NCBI RefSeq assembly: GCF_000975035.1
Contig: NZ_BBRA01000002.1
Location: 310,001-374,000 of the forward strand
Reading direction: 5' to 3'
Length of the DNA: 64,000 bases
Source: Demequina flava
GTDB taxonomy: Bacteria > Actinomycetota > Actinomycetes > Actinomycetales > Demequinaceae
The notes under the pieces are model-generated. The model had not been told where the DNA came from and did not search any database. It was given only the letters and a program-made list of their open reading frames with translations. Below, piece after piece: positions 28,673-38,010 of the stretch (its first letter is position 1; every line of letters begins with the position of its first letter). The position numbers and the translations under genes were made by a program.

Positions 28673-28717
28673 GGTGTCCTCTCACGCAGACGCGGCTGCG
28701 CCCACGACGACGTTTAT

Positions 28718-29146
28718 TTAGGCGCTTTGTGCGGCGGGCTCGAAGAAGGCGTCGACGCTCTCGCGAACAACAAACGGGTCGAGCGGGTGCGCCACCGCGG
28801 CATCGGCCTCAGACCAGGTCGCGAGCCACGCGTCACCTGGGCGTCCGACCAACAACAACACCGGCGGGCACACATACAACTCGTGCTTGAGCTGACGGCA
28901 AATACCCATGCCACCGGACTTGGCTGCCTCACCGTCGAGGATCAGTAGGTCGTGTGACTGGGTATCAGCAGCTGCGATGACTGCGTCATGCGTAGCAACC
29001 TCGAGCCACTCGATTTCACGTCCGTGTGTCGTCGACCCCACCGCAAAACGCACCTTCTCGCGCACATTGCGGTCATCGCTGTACAACAGAATTCGCGCCT
29101 TCTTAGGTGCCGGCGACTGGGACTCGTGCTTGGCCACTTCACTCAT
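28718..29146 (-). CDS. Response-regulator receiver-like protein without output domain
   Basis: A 142-residue protein with a CheY-like fold pattern. [21 protein letters not shown] gives the acidic pocket (SDD), [18 protein letters not shown] holds the potential phospho-Asp, and [15 protein letters not shown] and [18 protein letters not shown] match the later strands, although the usual Lys near the last strand is not obvious. There is no DNA-binding domain. Two starts are possible (29146 or 29155); the first fits a CAGAAT hexamer 7 nt upstream. It diverges from ctaE, as in other Micrococcales as far as I know. Function is unknown. Confidence 0.65.
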   Translation of the reverse strand: MSEVAKHESQSPAPKKARILLYSDDRNVREKVRFAVGSTTHGREIEWLEVATHDAVIAAADTQSHDLLILDGEAAKSGGMGICRQLKHELYVCPPVLLLVGRPGDAWLATWSEADAAVAHPLDPFVVRESVDAFFEPAAQSA

Positions 29147-29262
29147 GGCGCCCATTCTGGCACGTTCCGAGATCCTCGTTCGTTGATACCTGTAACAGCG
29201 GTCCTCGAAACACCGTCGCGTCGTGGTGCCCGGAGTCGCTCGCGTACGCAATAATGGGACCT

Positions 29263-29892
29263 ATGTCCCATGCGACGACTATGCCGTCACCCATTCACGC
29301 CACGCGTCCGAACCAGGTTGCAGTAGGCACGATTGTCTGGCTCAGTTCTGAGTTGATGTTCTTCGCGGGCCTCTTCGCGATGTACTTCACGCTCCGAGCA
29401 CAGGCCCCCGAGGTCTGGGCCGAAGACACGCAGCTACTGAACATCCCCTTCGCGCTCGCGAACACCACAGTCCTTGTGCTGTCCTCCTTTACTGCGCAGT
29501 TCGGAGTCTTCGCGGCTGAGCGTTATCAGCGCCGCCGCACAGGCTCCATCTTTAATGTGCGCCAGTGGGGAATGCACGAGTGGTTCGTGCTCACCTTCAT
29601 CATGGGCTCGGTGTTCATCGCCGGCCAGGTGTTTGAGTACGCCGAGCTCGTATCCCACGGACTGACCATTTCGTCGAGCCCGTACGGCTCGGTCTTCTAC
29701 CTCACGACGGGCTTCCACGGCCTGCACGTGCTTGGTGGATTGATCGCGATGCTGTTCGTACTCGCACGCTCGTTCGCCGCCAAGAAGTTCGGCACGCACG
29801 AGGCCACCACCACGATTGTTGTGTCGTACTACTGGCACTTCGTTGATGTCGTGTGGATCGCCCTGTTCGCCGTGATCTATCTCGTTCAGTAG
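29263..29892 (+). CDS. ctaE: Cytochrome c oxidase subunit III
   Basis: A 209-residue membrane subunit of the aa3 oxidase with five to six helices. Features include [41 protein letters not shown] and the C-terminal [20 protein letters not shown], all family hallmarks. I chose the ATG at 29263; an in-frame ATG at 29254 is possible. It opens the ctaE-qcrC-qcrA-qcrB operon, the actinobacterial bcc-aa3 arrangement, with a 12-nt gap to qcrC. Confidence 0.95.
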   Translation: MSHATTMPSPIHATRPNQVAVGTIVWLSSELMFFAGLFAMYFTLRAQAPEVWAEDTQLLNIPFALANTTVLVLSSFTAQFGVFAAERYQRRRTGSIFNVRQWGMHEWFVLTFIMGSVFIAGQVFEYAELVSHGLTISSSPYGSVFYLTTGFHGLHVLGGLIAMLFVLARSFAAKKFGTHEATTTIVVSYYWHFVDVVWIALFAVIYLVQ

Positions 29893-29904
29893 GGAAGCAA
29901 CCTG

Positions 29905-30687
29905 ATGCACGCTCTCGCCAAGAAGCGCCATCACAAGGCAGCGCCGCTGCTGCTTGTGGTCGTGCTCCTCGCCCTCATTACTGCCATCGGCGCATTCTCC
30001 GCGACGTCGGCAACAGCCACCTCAGAGGCCTCGGCCGACGACATCGCCGATGGTGAGCGACTTTTCGCCGCCAACTGCGCCTCCTGCCACGGGCTCGATG
30101 CCGAGGGCCAGGATGGTGTCGCACCGTCACTGGTCGGTGTCGGCGCAGCGGCTGTCGACTTCCAGGTCGGTACTGGCCGCATGCCGATGCAGGCATCTGG
30201 TCCTCAGGCACCAGCTAAGCCGGTGCAGTTCACCCAGGAAGAGATCAACCAGCTCGCTGGGTGGGTCGCCTCGCTCGGTGCAGGTCCGGCCATCCCCACC
30301 GCAGAGCAGGTTGACCCTGCGCTCGGAGATGCCGCCAACGGCATGGAGGTGTTCCGCACCAACTGCGCCATGTGCCACGGATCCATCGGCGGTGGTGGCG
30401 CGCTGACGCAGGGCAAGTTCGCACCGTCGTTGCTCGAGACCACCCCCACTCACTTGTACGAGGCGATGCTCACCGGCCCGCAGTCGATGCCGGTGTTCAA
30501 CGACGCCAACGTCACCCCCGAGCACAAGCGCGATGTCATCGCGTACATCGACGCACAGCGCGCCGGCTCGCCTGGCGGACTGTCGCTCGGAGCCATCGGC
30601 CCCGTTTCTGAAGGTCTGTGGGCATGGCTGCTGCTGTTGGGCCTGATCATTGCCAGCACCGTCTGGGTAGGAGCACGTTCTTCATGA
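29905..30687 (+). CDS. qcrC: Menaquinol-cytochrome c reductase diheme cytochrome c subunit
   Basis: A 260-residue membrane-anchored diheme cytochrome c. An N-terminal hydrophobic segment (about 13-34) exports it, two heme c motifs CASCH (58-62) and CAMCH (154-158) follow, and a C-terminal helix (about 237-256) anchors it. In actinobacteria this subunit replaces soluble cytochrome c and passes electrons from the bc1-type complex to aa3 oxidase within a supercomplex. The stop codon overlaps the qcrA start (ATGA). Confidence 0.96.
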   Translation: MHALAKKRHHKAAPLLLVVVLLALITAIGAFSATSATATSEASADDIADGERLFAANCASCHGLDAEGQDGVAPSLVGVGAAAVDFQVGTGRMPMQASGPQAPAKPVQFTQEEINQLAGWVASLGAGPAIPTAEQVDPALGDAANGMEVFRTNCAMCHGSIGGGGALTQGKFAPSLLETTPTHLYEAMLTGPQSMPVFNDANVTPEHKRDVIAYIDAQRAGSPGGLSLGAIGPVSEGLWAWLLLLGLIIASTVWVGARSS

Positions 30688-31757
30688 GTACCCCCGAGAA
30701 CACCCCTGAGAACGAGCCCCAGGAGGGCTTCGTCGACCCCGGTCTTGCAGACCACCGGCCGCGTCGAGCTGATGTCGAGCCCAAGGCGAACAAGCGCGCG
30801 GAGCGCCAGGTTGCTGCCCTCTTCGGCCTGTCCGTCGTGGGAACAGTCATCGCGCTGTGGGCTTACTTCACCAAGGACGCTGGCGATGGTGGCGACGTCG
30901 CCACCATTCAGAGCGTCAACATGTGGATTGGCCTCGGAATCGCACTCGCTATGGCGGGCATCGGCTTTGGTGCCATCCACTGGGCCAAGACGCTCATGCG
31001 TGACCACGAAATGGTCGAAGAGCGCCACGAGCTTCGTAGTTCCGATGAGGCCCGCGAAGGCGCAATCCAGAACCTGAAGGACGGCGCCGAAGACTCAGGT
31101 ATCGGTTCCACTGGCACCAAGCGTCGCAGCGTCCTCAAGGGTTCGCTCATCACTGCAGTCGCGATCGCGCCGCTTGCCGTGCTGGTCCCCCAGATCGGCA
31201 ACATGGGCGGCGACTGGAACATCTCGAAGTTCCGCCACACCCTGTGGGGCCCTGGCGTTCGCCTTGCACGCGACCCTGATGGCGAACTGATCAAGGCGTC
31301 CGACGTCACGATGGGTTCGGTCTTCCACGTGATTCCCGAGGGTCTCAACGACCTTGACCACCACCACAAGATGGTGGAGAAGGCCAAGGCCGTCGTCCTG
31401 CTGGTGCGTCTCGACCCCGCAGACATGAAGCCCGTAGCGGGCCGCGAGGACTGGTCGTTCGACGGCATCATTGCCTACTCGAAGATCTGCACCCACGTCG
31501 GTTGCCCCGTGGCGCTGTACGAGCAGCAGACCCACCACCTGCTTTGCCCCTGCCACCAGAGCACCTTTGACGTCGCAGACGGCGCCAAGGTCGTGTTTGG
31601 CCCCGCGAAGCGACCGCTACCGCAGTTGCCCATCGCCGTAGACGACGAGGGCTACATCGTTGCTCAGAACGACTTCGACGAACCCATTGGTGCGTCGTAC
31701 TGGGACCGCCTCAAGGGCGATGGTTCCAGCGCTGACGTTGAGGAGGGTAGCCACTAA
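30684..31757 (+). CDS. qcrA: Rieske iron-sulfur subunit of the cytochrome bcc complex
   Basis: A 357-residue Rieske protein with the actinobacterial layout: a long cytoplasmic N-terminus, three hydrophobic segments (about 45-65, 80-100 and 155-178) and the C-terminal cluster domain. The [2Fe-2S] ligands are in CTHVGCPV and CPCHQSTF. KRRSVLKG before the third helix resembles a twin-arginine-like signal. The ATG at 30684 overlaps the qcrC stop by 4 nt and the stop overlaps the qcrB start by 1 nt, so the three genes are translationally coupled. Confidence 0.96.
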   Translation: MSTPENTPENEPQEGFVDPGLADHRPRRADVEPKANKRAERQVAALFGLSVVGTVIALWAYFTKDAGDGGDVATIQSVNMWIGLGIALAMAGIGFGAIHWAKTLMRDHEMVEERHELRSSDEAREGAIQNLKDGAEDSGIGSTGTKRRSVLKGSLITAVAIAPLAVLVPQIGNMGGDWNISKFRHTLWGPGVRLARDPDGELIKASDVTMGSVFHVIPEGLNDLDHHHKMVEKAKAVVLLVRLDPADMKPVAGREDWSFDGIIAYSKICTHVGCPVALYEQQTHHLLCPCHQSTFDVADGAKVVFGPAKRPLPQLPIAVDDEGYIVAQNDFDEPIGASYWDRLKGDGSSADVEEGSH

Positions 31758-33484
31758 TGGGCGCCAAGGTTAATTCCGCAGCCGCGGGCACCGCCAATTA
31801 CGTTGACGAACGCACCTCAATCGGTGGCTTCGTCAAGTTCTTCGCACGCAAGCTGTTCCCGGACCACTGGTCCTTCATGCTGGGTGAGATCGCGCTATAC
31901 GCCTTCATCATCCTGCTGCTATCCGGTGTGTTCCTCACCGCGTTCTTCGTGCCCTCCATGACGGAGGTGCACTACGAAGGCCCGTACGAGACCATGCACG
32001 GTGTCGCGATGACCGAGGCCTTCGCCTCGACTCTGAAGACGTCATTCGAGGTGCCCGGCGGACTGTTGATTCGCCAGATCCACCACTGGTCCGCGCTGCT
32101 CTTTGTCGCCGCGATCATGACGCACATGTGCCGTGTGTTCTTCACCGGCGCGTTCCGCAAGCCACGTGAGCTCAACTGGCTTATCGGCTTCTCCCTCATG
32201 GTCCTCGCGCTCGCAGCAGGATTCACCGGCTACTCGCTTCCCGATGACGTGCTGTCGGGTAACGGTCTTCGCATTATCGACGGTGTCATCAAGGGCATCC
32301 CGCTGATCGGTACCTACATCAGCTACTGGCTGTTCGGTGGCGAGTACCCCGGCGTCGACATCATCCCCAGGCTCTTCACCGCGCACATCTTGATTGTTCC
32401 CGCGCTGATCTTGGCGTTGATCGGACTTCACCTGTTCCTCGTGTTCCTGCACAAGCACACCCAGTACCCCGGTGGCGGCAAGACTCACAAGAACGTCGTT
32501 GGCCTTCCGCTGTTCCCGGTGTATACCGCTAAGGCTGGTGGCTTCTTCTTCGTCGTGTTCGCAATCGTGGCGCTGGTCGCATCGGTCTTCACGATTAACC
32601 CCGTGTGGAACTACGGTCCGTACGACCCCTCCCCCGTGTCTGCAGGTACCCAGCCCGACTGGTACATCCTGTTTGTTGACGGTGCCCTGCGTCTCATGCC
32701 GGGTTGGCTCTTTGGCCTCCCGCTCGAATGGGAGATCCTCGGTTACACGATTTCGTGGAACATCCTGATTCCGTCCCTGATCATCCCCGGTATCTTCTTC
32801 GCGATCATCGCGTTGTACCCGTGGATTGAGGCATGGGCCACTGGAGACAAGGGCGAGCGCCACGTGCTTGACCGCCCGCGCAATGTGCCCGTCCGCACCG
32901 GTATCGGCGTCGCGATGATCATGTTCTACGTGCTGCTCGTGATTGAGGGCTCCAACGACATCGTCGCCTCGCTGTTCCATCTGTCTCTCAACGACATCAC
33001 GATCTTCCTTCAATGGGCGATCTTCATCATCCCGCCGCTGTCGTTCTGGATCACCAAACGCATCTGCATGGGACTCCAGCGCAAGGACCGCGAGCTGGTG
33101 TTGCACGGCCACGAGTCGGGCACAATCGTCCGCCACGAAAATGGCGAGTACATCGAGGTCCACACTCCGCTGGACGAGCAGGAAGTGTGGCTGCGGGTCA
33201 ACTACCCCAACCACAAGCCCCTCGAGATCGCCGACGAGTTCAACGACCGCGGCGTCCGTCGCAAGGGCTACAAGTGGGACCGCTTCAAGCAGAAGCTGTC
33301 GCGCTTCTACTACGAGGAGCGCGTCGAGCCCGTCACCTGGGAGGAGTACCAGGAGGCACTGCACCACCACGACCACGGTCCGTCTGCTCAAGGCGAAGCC
33401 GAGGCCGCGGAGGCTCAGCAGGCCGATGCTCAACTCACCAACGAGTGGGACAAGCAAGACAAGGCCGGAGCGGCTGACAAGTAG
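31757..33484 (+). CDS. qcrB: Cytochrome b subunit of the bcc complex
   Basis: A 575-residue cytochrome b. It has eight or more helices with heme-ligand histidines in IRQIHHWSALLFVAAIMTHM and RLFTAHILIVPALILALIGLHL, and the quinol-site region is NPVWNYGPYDPSPVSAGTQPDWY. A long, charged C-terminal extension of about 150 residues ends in an Ala/Glu-rich tail. It is the last gene of ctaE-qcrCAB and is followed by a hairpin. Confidence 0.96.
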   Translation: MGAKVNSAAAGTANYVDERTSIGGFVKFFARKLFPDHWSFMLGEIALYAFIILLLSGVFLTAFFVPSMTEVHYEGPYETMHGVAMTEAFASTLKTSFEVPGGLLIRQIHHWSALLFVAAIMTHMCRVFFTGAFRKPRELNWLIGFSLMVLALAAGFTGYSLPDDVLSGNGLRIIDGVIKGIPLIGTYISYWLFGGEYPGVDIIPRLFTAHILIVPALILALIGLHLFLVFLHKHTQYPGGGKTHKNVVGLPLFPVYTAKAGGFFFVVFAIVALVASVFTINPVWNYGPYDPSPVSAGTQPDWYILFVDGALRLMPGWLFGLPLEWEILGYTISWNILIPSLIIPGIFFAIIALYPWIEAWATGDKGERHVLDRPRNVPVRTGIGVAMIMFYVLLVIEGSNDIVASLFHLSLNDITIFLQWAIFIIPPLSFWITKRICMGLQRKDRELVLHGHESGTIVRHENGEYIEVHTPLDEQEVWLRVNYPNHKPLEIADEFNDRGVRRKGYKWDRFKQKLSRFYYEERVEPVTWEEYQEALHHHDHGPSAQGEAEAAEAQQADAQLTNEWDKQDKAGAADK

Positions 33485-33504
33485 TCGCCCGCTATCCCGT
33501 CACG

Positions 33505-33536
33505 AAGGCGGCTCACCCTCCGGGGTGGGCCGCCTT
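33505..33536 (+). terminator. Terminator after qcrB
   Basis: A 14-bp stem with one G-T pair, 33505-33518 with 33523-33536, loop TCCG, 20 nt after the qcrB stop. The stretch 33537-33726 holds no gene; it should contain the sod promoter (possible -10 TAGGCT near 33657) and an exact decamer copy at 33691-33700. Confidence 0.7.
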
Positions 33537-33690
33537 CGGCGTTTACGCGCCTCATCGTCGCCTCGGGAGGAATCCTTGCAAGGGTGCGGAATGCTCCCCC
33601 ATACAAGACTGTTGACATACCCAGGGCATCGGTGCCACCTGAACCTCACCTGGCGCTAGGCTCGTCCTGTACCCGGAAAACCAGGCACTC

Positions 33691-33700
33691 CAGCATCGGC
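33691..33700 (-). repeat. Repeated decamer GCCGATGCTG, intergenic upstream of sod
   Basis: Exact copy 27-36 nt before the sod ATG, probably within the untranslated leader. Confidence 0.8.
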
Positions 33701-33726
33701 TGGTGGTGCCACTAGATGGAGGAAGC

Positions 33727-34341
33727 ATGGCTGACTACGCACTGCCGGATCTCACCTACGACTACGGCGCTCTGGACCCGCACATTGCCGGCGAGATCAT
33801 GGAGCTGCACCACAGCAAGCACCACGCCGCATACGTGGCGGGCGCCAACACCACGCTCGAGAAGTTGGCTGAAGCTCGCGACTCCGACAACTTCGGCGCG
33901 CTCGGCGGTCTCGAGAAGGCTCTGGCGTTCCACATGGGTGGACATACCAACCACTCGATCTTCTGGACCAACATGTCCCCCGACGGTGGCGACAAGCCCA
34001 CCGGTGAACTCGCCTCGGCGATCGACGACAACTTCGGTTCGTTCGAGAAGTTCCAGGCGCACTTCACCAACAACGCCATGACGATCCTCGGTTCGGGCTG
34101 GTCCATCCTCGCGTGGGACACCCTGGGCAAGAAGCTCGTCATCGTTCAGCTCTACGACCAGCAGGGCAACGTTCCCGTGGGTCTCATTCCGCTGCTGATG
34201 CTGGACATGTGGGAGCACGCCTTCTACCTCCAGTACCGCAACGTGAAGGGCGACTACGTCAAGGCTTGGTGGAACGTCGTGGATTGGGCAAATGTCCAGG
34301 CACGCTTCGCCAAGGCGACGTCTGTTGAGGGCATCATCTGA
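33727..34341 (+). CDS. Superoxide dismutase, Mn/Fe family
   Basis: A 204-residue SOD of the Mn/Fe family. The metal ligands lie in [21 protein letters not shown] and [12 protein letters not shown] (Asp and His). It detoxifies superoxide in the cytoplasm. GGAGGAA lies just before the ATG at 33727. Mn versus Fe use cannot be decided by eye. It stands between the bcc genes and the oxidase genes ctaFDC, a sensible place for an enzyme that removes a respiratory by-product. Confidence 0.95.
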   Translation: MADYALPDLTYDYGALDPHIAGEIMELHHSKHHAAYVAGANTTLEKLAEARDSDNFGALGGLEKALAFHMGGHTNHSIFWTNMSPDGGDKPTGELASAIDDNFGSFEKFQAHFTNNAMTILGSGWSILAWDTLGKKLVIVQLYDQQGNVPVGLIPLLMLDMWEHAFYLQYRNVKGDYVKAWWNVVDWANVQARFAKATSVEGII

Positions 34342-34360
34342 TCTAGCGCTCAGCGCTCAC

Positions 34361-34393
34361 GAGGGCGGGACACCAGCACGGTGTCCCGCCCTC
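34361..34393 (+). terminator. Terminator after sod
   Basis: A perfect 14-bp stem, 34361-34374 with 34380-34393, loop AGCAC, followed by TTT, 20 nt after the stop. Confidence 0.85.
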
Positions 34394-34420
34394 TTTGCGT
34401 GTGCGGCAGGCACTTCACGG

Positions 34421-34430
34421 GCCGATGCTG
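34421..34430 (+). repeat. Repeated decamer GCCGATGCTG, intergenic upstream of the K+ channel gene
   Basis: Exact copy between the sod terminator and the channel gene. Confidence 0.8.
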
Positions 34431-34478
34431 TTCGATAGTGAGCAGGAGCAGACCCAGCAATCCTGTGGGAGGGATTCG

Positions 34479-35198
34479 ATGCCAGACAGCCGTAACCGCC
34501 GGTTCCCCGTCGCGATGCCTCAGCGACATCGTGACGCGCCCGTGCGTAGCCGGCGTGTCTTGGGAATCCTCCTGGCATCGCTACTGCTGCTTCAGTTCGG
34601 CTATCCGATCACGCTCGAGGGCCCGTGGTGGACTGTCGCGTACCTCCTGGTCTACACCGGCGTCCTGTTCTTTGGCGTACGCATCGCGAACGATGATCCG
34701 GGCCGATATTGGGCCGTGATCATAGCTTCACTGTTTCTCTCCGGTTCCGGCGTGTGGTTCGCAGTTCAGCAGGAAGACTCAACGGCGCAGGCGACCTTCA
34801 TTGGCGCCATCGGCATTCTTCAGCTCACTCTGCTCATTGCGTTGGGTGCAGTCCTAGTCTCTCCCCCGCCCAAGGCACGATCAATCGATCTCATCCTGGT
34901 TGCGGTCAGCGCGTACCTGCTGCTTGGCGGCGTGTTTGGTTCGCTCGCAAGCATGCTCGAGTACCACTCCCCTGGAAGCTATCTCGATCCGCACGCTTCC
35001 ACGGGCTCGGTGGAATGGCACAGCTTGTTCTATAACAGCTACGTCACGCTCTCGACGCTGGGCTACGGGGATGTCGTGCCCGTTGACCCCTGGGCACGTT
35101 CGCTCATGTCGCTCGAGGCCGTCCTGGGCACTTTGTTTGTTGCCGTAGTCATTGCGCGCCTGGTGGGAGTCGCAAAGAGAACCGACCGGGACAGTTAA
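34479..35198 (+). CDS. Potassium channel family protein
   Basis: A 239-residue membrane protein with about six hydrophobic segments and a pore loop with the K+ filter TLSTLGYGDVVP near residues 185-196, followed by a last helix (SLEAVLGTLFVAVVIARLV). There is no RCK or cyclic-nucleotide domain, and the charged S4-like pattern of voltage sensors is weak. The ATG at 34479 has GGGAGGGA just upstream; an earlier GTG at 34395 would run through the exact decamer at 34421 and is less likely. Regulation is unknown. Confidence 0.85.
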   Translation: MPDSRNRRFPVAMPQRHRDAPVRSRRVLGILLASLLLLQFGYPITLEGPWWTVAYLLVYTGVLFFGVRIANDDPGRYWAVIIASLFLSGSGVWFAVQQEDSTAQATFIGAIGILQLTLLIALGAVLVSPPPKARSIDLILVAVSAYLLLGGVFGSLASMLEYHSPGSYLDPHASTGSVEWHSLFYNSYVTLSTLGYGDVVPVDPWARSLMSLEAVLGTLFVAVVIARLVGVAKRTDRDS

Positions 35199-35228
35199 AC
35201 GCGGTGCGTCGTCGCGCCCGGAGCCTGC

Positions 35229-35741
35229 TCAGCCCCACCGCAGGAGCATGGTGTCCGCATCGCCGTTGCGCCCCACCGTAACAAAGCCGCGGCTGGCGTA
35301 GAGCGCCCGTGCGCGGTCGTTGCCGTCCTCGACGCTCAGACTGACGCCAGGAGCTCCAGCGGCCCGCAGCTGCTGGAGGTGCGCGTCGATGAGTCGACTT
35401 CCCAGTCCCTGGCCCCGCGCGGCGCCTGACACGGCAAGCCCAATCTCTGGCGTATCGCTAGCGACAAACCCATATCCTGGCGTCTCCGCCGGGAACAGGC
35501 GTGACCAGCACGCACCGAGAACGAGTCCTTCTTCGTCGCATGCGGCAATGCCGCTGTCGCCGGCCCACTCTCCCCACGCATGCACATACCGCCAGAGGTT
35601 CTCATCCGCCTGAGCCTTCTCGAGCGTCCAACCCTCATTGCCTCGCCAATTCATCGTGAGCACCACCATCTGCGCCACAGCGCCGGCATCGGATGGAGTC
35701 AACGCACGGAGGCTCGTGGGTGGTGTGGCGTCAGATGGCAT
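35229..35741 (-). CDS. GNAT family N-acetyltransferase
   Basis: A 170-residue GNAT protein. Motif A is EIGLAVSGAARGQGLGSRLIDAHL with the loop RGQGLG, and VSLSVEDGNDRARALYASRGF is the typical motif B. The ATG at 35741 has GGTGGG upstream. It converges with the K+ channel gene. Substrate unknown. Confidence 0.85.
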   Translation of the reverse strand: MPSDATPPTSLRALTPSDAGAVAQMVVLTMNWRGNEGWTLEKAQADENLWRYVHAWGEWAGDSGIAACDEEGLVLGACWSRLFPAETPGYGFVASDTPEIGLAVSGAARGQGLGSRLIDAHLQQLRAAGAPGVSLSVEDGNDRARALYASRGFVTVGRNGDADTMLLRWG

Positions 35742-35828
35742 ACCCACCAGTCTGCCACTGGCTTCAGCGCCCTCTGGCACGACGGAAGCGGGCTATCTCA
35801 AAGTTCCGCCCCACACTGCCTAGAACGC

Positions 35829-35869
35829 ACTGAGGCCCGGCCTGCATTGAATGCAGGCCGGGCCTCAGT
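35829..35869 (-). terminator. Terminator after ctaF
   Basis: A near-perfect 41-bp palindrome (arms 35829-35848 and 35850-35869) 21 nt beyond the ctaF stop. It ends the ctaC-ctaD-ctaF operon on the minus strand. Confidence 0.8.
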
Positions 35870-35889
35870 AGGCGAACTATGTGTCGCTA

Positions 35890-36291
35890 CTAGTGAGCGT
35901 GGCGTCCGGTGGAGTACTCCATGACCCAACCGACGAGACCAATGATGCCGATGATCGTTGCCGGAACAAGGATCCACCAGCCCACGGCGAGCGCCACAAA
36001 GGCCAGAGCAGCACCAGCGGCGAGGACGATCGGCCACCAGCTCCAGGGCGAGTAGAAACCCTGGTCACCGGAGAGTTCCGAGATCTCGGCGTCCTCGCGG
36101 TCCTCGGGACGGCTACCGTGACGCTTCTGCAGCATCTTGAAGTACACGCCGACCATGATGAACATGCCGAACGTGAGCAGGATGCCGGTGAAGCCGACCC
36201 ACTCGGTCCACTCCGTCAGGAACCCGTAGACCAAGGCCGCGCCCAGGAAGAAGATCGAGGGCAGCGCGAAGATGTTCGCTTCGAGACGCAT
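35890..36291 (-). CDS. ctaF: Cytochrome c oxidase subunit IV (actinobacterial CtaF)
   Basis: A 133-residue membrane protein with four helices (about 6-25, 32-52, 82-102 and 105-123). MRLEANIFALPSIFFLGAAL and the central SGDQGFYSPWSWWPI segment are typical of the actinobacterial small oxidase subunit (Rv2199c). It follows ctaD after 3 nt and lies in the ctaC-ctaD-ctaF operon. Confidence 0.93.
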   Translation of the reverse strand: MRLEANIFALPSIFFLGAALVYGFLTEWTEWVGFTGILLTFGMFIMVGVYFKMLQKRHGSRPEDREDAEISELSGDQGFYSPWSWWPIVLAAGAALAFVALAVGWWILVPATIIGIIGLVGWVMEYSTGRHAH

Positions 36292-36294
36292 GGA

Positions 36295-38010
36295 TCAGGC
36301 CTCCTTGGTTGCGACGGGGGCGTCGACGGCCTCGTGGTGCGAGCCTGCATGATCCCGGGCGGCTGCCTCGGGGTGGTGCAGGTCGAACGCGGGGCGCTCC
36401 GAGCGGATGCGCGGGATCGAGGTGAAGTTGTGACGCGGCGGCGGGCAGCTGGTCGCCCACTCGAGCGAGTTTCCGTAACCCCACGGGTCGTCGACGGTGA
36501 CCTTGGGCGCGCGCTTGGACGTGATGTACACGTTCCAGAAGAACGGCAGGGTCGACAGCGCGAGAATGACCGATCCCACTGTGGAGACCTGGTTCATCCA
36601 AGTGAAACCATCCTCGACGAGGTAGTCGACGTAGCGGCGGGCCATGCCCTCGGCACCCAGCCAGTGCTGGATCAAGAAGGTCATGTGGAAGCCGATGAAC
36701 AGCAACCAGAAGTGGAGCTTGCCCCACCCCTCGTGCAGCATCTTGCCGGTGAACTTGGGCCACCAGAAGTAGAAGCCCGCGAACATCGCAAACACCACGG
36801 TTCCGAAGACCACGTAGTGGAAGTGGGCAACCACGAAGTAGGAGTCAGAGATCGGGAAGTCCAGCGGAGGAGCCGACAGGATCACACCGGTGAGGCCACC
36901 GAAGAGGAAGGTGATAAGGAAGCCCACGGACCACAGCATCGGCGTTTCAAACGTAAGTTTGCCTCGCCACATCGTGCCTATCCAGTTGAAGAATTTCACG
37001 CCTGTCGGCACGGCAATCAACATTGTCATGAACGCGAAGAACGGCAACAGCACCGCACCAGTGACGTACATGTGGTGTGCCCACACCGTCACGGACAGCG
37101 CGGCAATTGCGATGGTCGCGTAGACCAGGCCGTGGTAACCGAACAACGGCTTTCGCGAGAAGACCGGGAAGATCTCCGACACGATGCCGAAGAACGGCAG
37201 CGCGATGATGTAGACCTCGGGGTGGCCAAAGAACCAGAACAGGTGCTGCCACAAGATGGCGCCGCCGTAGTCCGGGTTGAAGACCTGCGACCCGAGGACT
37301 CGGTCCGAGCCCAGCGCGAACAGTGCGGAAGCCAGCGGCGGGAATGCCACGAGCACCAGCATCGACGTCACCAGGATGTTCCAAGTGAAGATCGGCATGC
37401 GGAACATGGTCATACCCGGCGCACGCATCGTCACGATGGTCGTGATGAAGTTGACGGCACCAAGAATGGTTCCGAAACCACCAAGCGCCAGGCCGAAGAC
37501 CCAGAGGTTTCCACCCACACCAGGTGAGTAGACCGCGTTCGACAGGGGCGCATACGCGAACCAGCCGAAGGAGGCCGCACCCTGAGGCGTAAAGAAACCG
37601 GCGACTGCGATCAAACCACCGAACAGGTACAGCCAGTAGGCGAACATGTTCAGACGCGGGAACGCGACGTCGGGAGCACCGATCTGCAGCGGCGTGATGA
37701 CGTTGGCGAAGCCGGCGAACAGCGGCGTCGCAAACAGCAGCAGCATGATCGTGCCGTGCATGGTGAACAGCTGGTTGTACTGCTCAGCCGACTGCACAAT
37801 CTGCATGCCAGGAGCGAAGAGCTCGGCACGGATCAGCAGCGCCAGCACTCCGCCGATGATGAAGAAAAAGAACGACGTGATCAGGTACATGTACCCGATC
37901 GTCTTGTGGTCGGTTGAGGTGATCCACTTAACCACCATGGAACCCGAGCGGTGCTCAGCGGGTCCCTGGGGAGCGATCTCGCTCGGGGCTGCCTCGTTGA
38001 TGGTCGCCAT
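36295..38010 (-). CDS. ctaD: Cytochrome c oxidase subunit I
   Basis: A 571-residue heme-copper oxidase subunit with twelve helices. It holds heme a and the a3-CuB centre: [20 protein letters not shown] (heme a His), [19 protein letters not shown] (CuB His and the cross-linked Tyr), [10 protein letters not shown] (CuB His pair) and [14 protein letters not shown] (a3 and a His). The start is ATG 38010, overlapping the ctaC stop by one base; a GTG directly upstream is possible. An exact decamer at 36934-36943 is read in a different register (Pro-Met-Leu) from most other copies. Confidence 0.96.
   Translation of the reverse strand: MATINEAAPSEIAPQGPAEHRSGSMVVKWITSTDHKTIGYMYLITSFFFFIIGGVLALLIRAELFAPGMQIVQSAEQYNQLFTMHGTIMLLLFATPLFAGFANVITPLQIGAPDVAFPRLNMFAYWLYLFGGLIAVAGFFTPQGAASFGWFAYAPLSNAVYSPGVGGNLWVFGLALGGFGTILGAVNFITTIVTMRAPGMTMFRMPIFTWNILVTSMLVLVAFPPLASALFALGSDRVLGSQVFNPDYGGAILWQHLFWFFGHPEVYIIALPFFGIVSEIFPVFSRKPLFGYHGLVYATIAIAALSVTVWAHHMYVTGAVLLPFFAFMTMLIAVPTGVKFFNWIGTMWRGKLTFETPMLWSVGFLITFLFGGLTGVILSAPPLDFPISDSYFVVAHFHYVVFGTVVFAMFAGFYFWWPKFTGKMLHEGWGKLHFWLLFIGFHMTFLIQHWLGAEGMARRYVDYLVEDGFTWMNQVSTVGSVILALSTLPFFWNVYITSKRAPKVTVDDPWGYGNSLEWATSCPPPRHNFTSIPRIRSERPAFDLHHPEAAARDHAGSHHEAVDAPVATKEA
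36934..36943 (-). repeat. Repeated decamer GCCGATGCTG, in ctaD
   Basis: Exact copy read in a different register (Pro-Met-Leu) from most coding copies. Confidence 0.8.

Noticed and set aside
32042..33457. A 471-codon minus-strand open frame opposite qcrB
   Set aside because: It is a shadow of the cytochrome b gene with a charged, low-complexity translation and no start signal.
35881..37527. A 548-codon plus-strand open frame opposite ctaF/ctaD
   Set aside because: The composition is highly charged with many His and Arg, typical of the complement of a membrane protein gene; ctaF and ctaD are certain.
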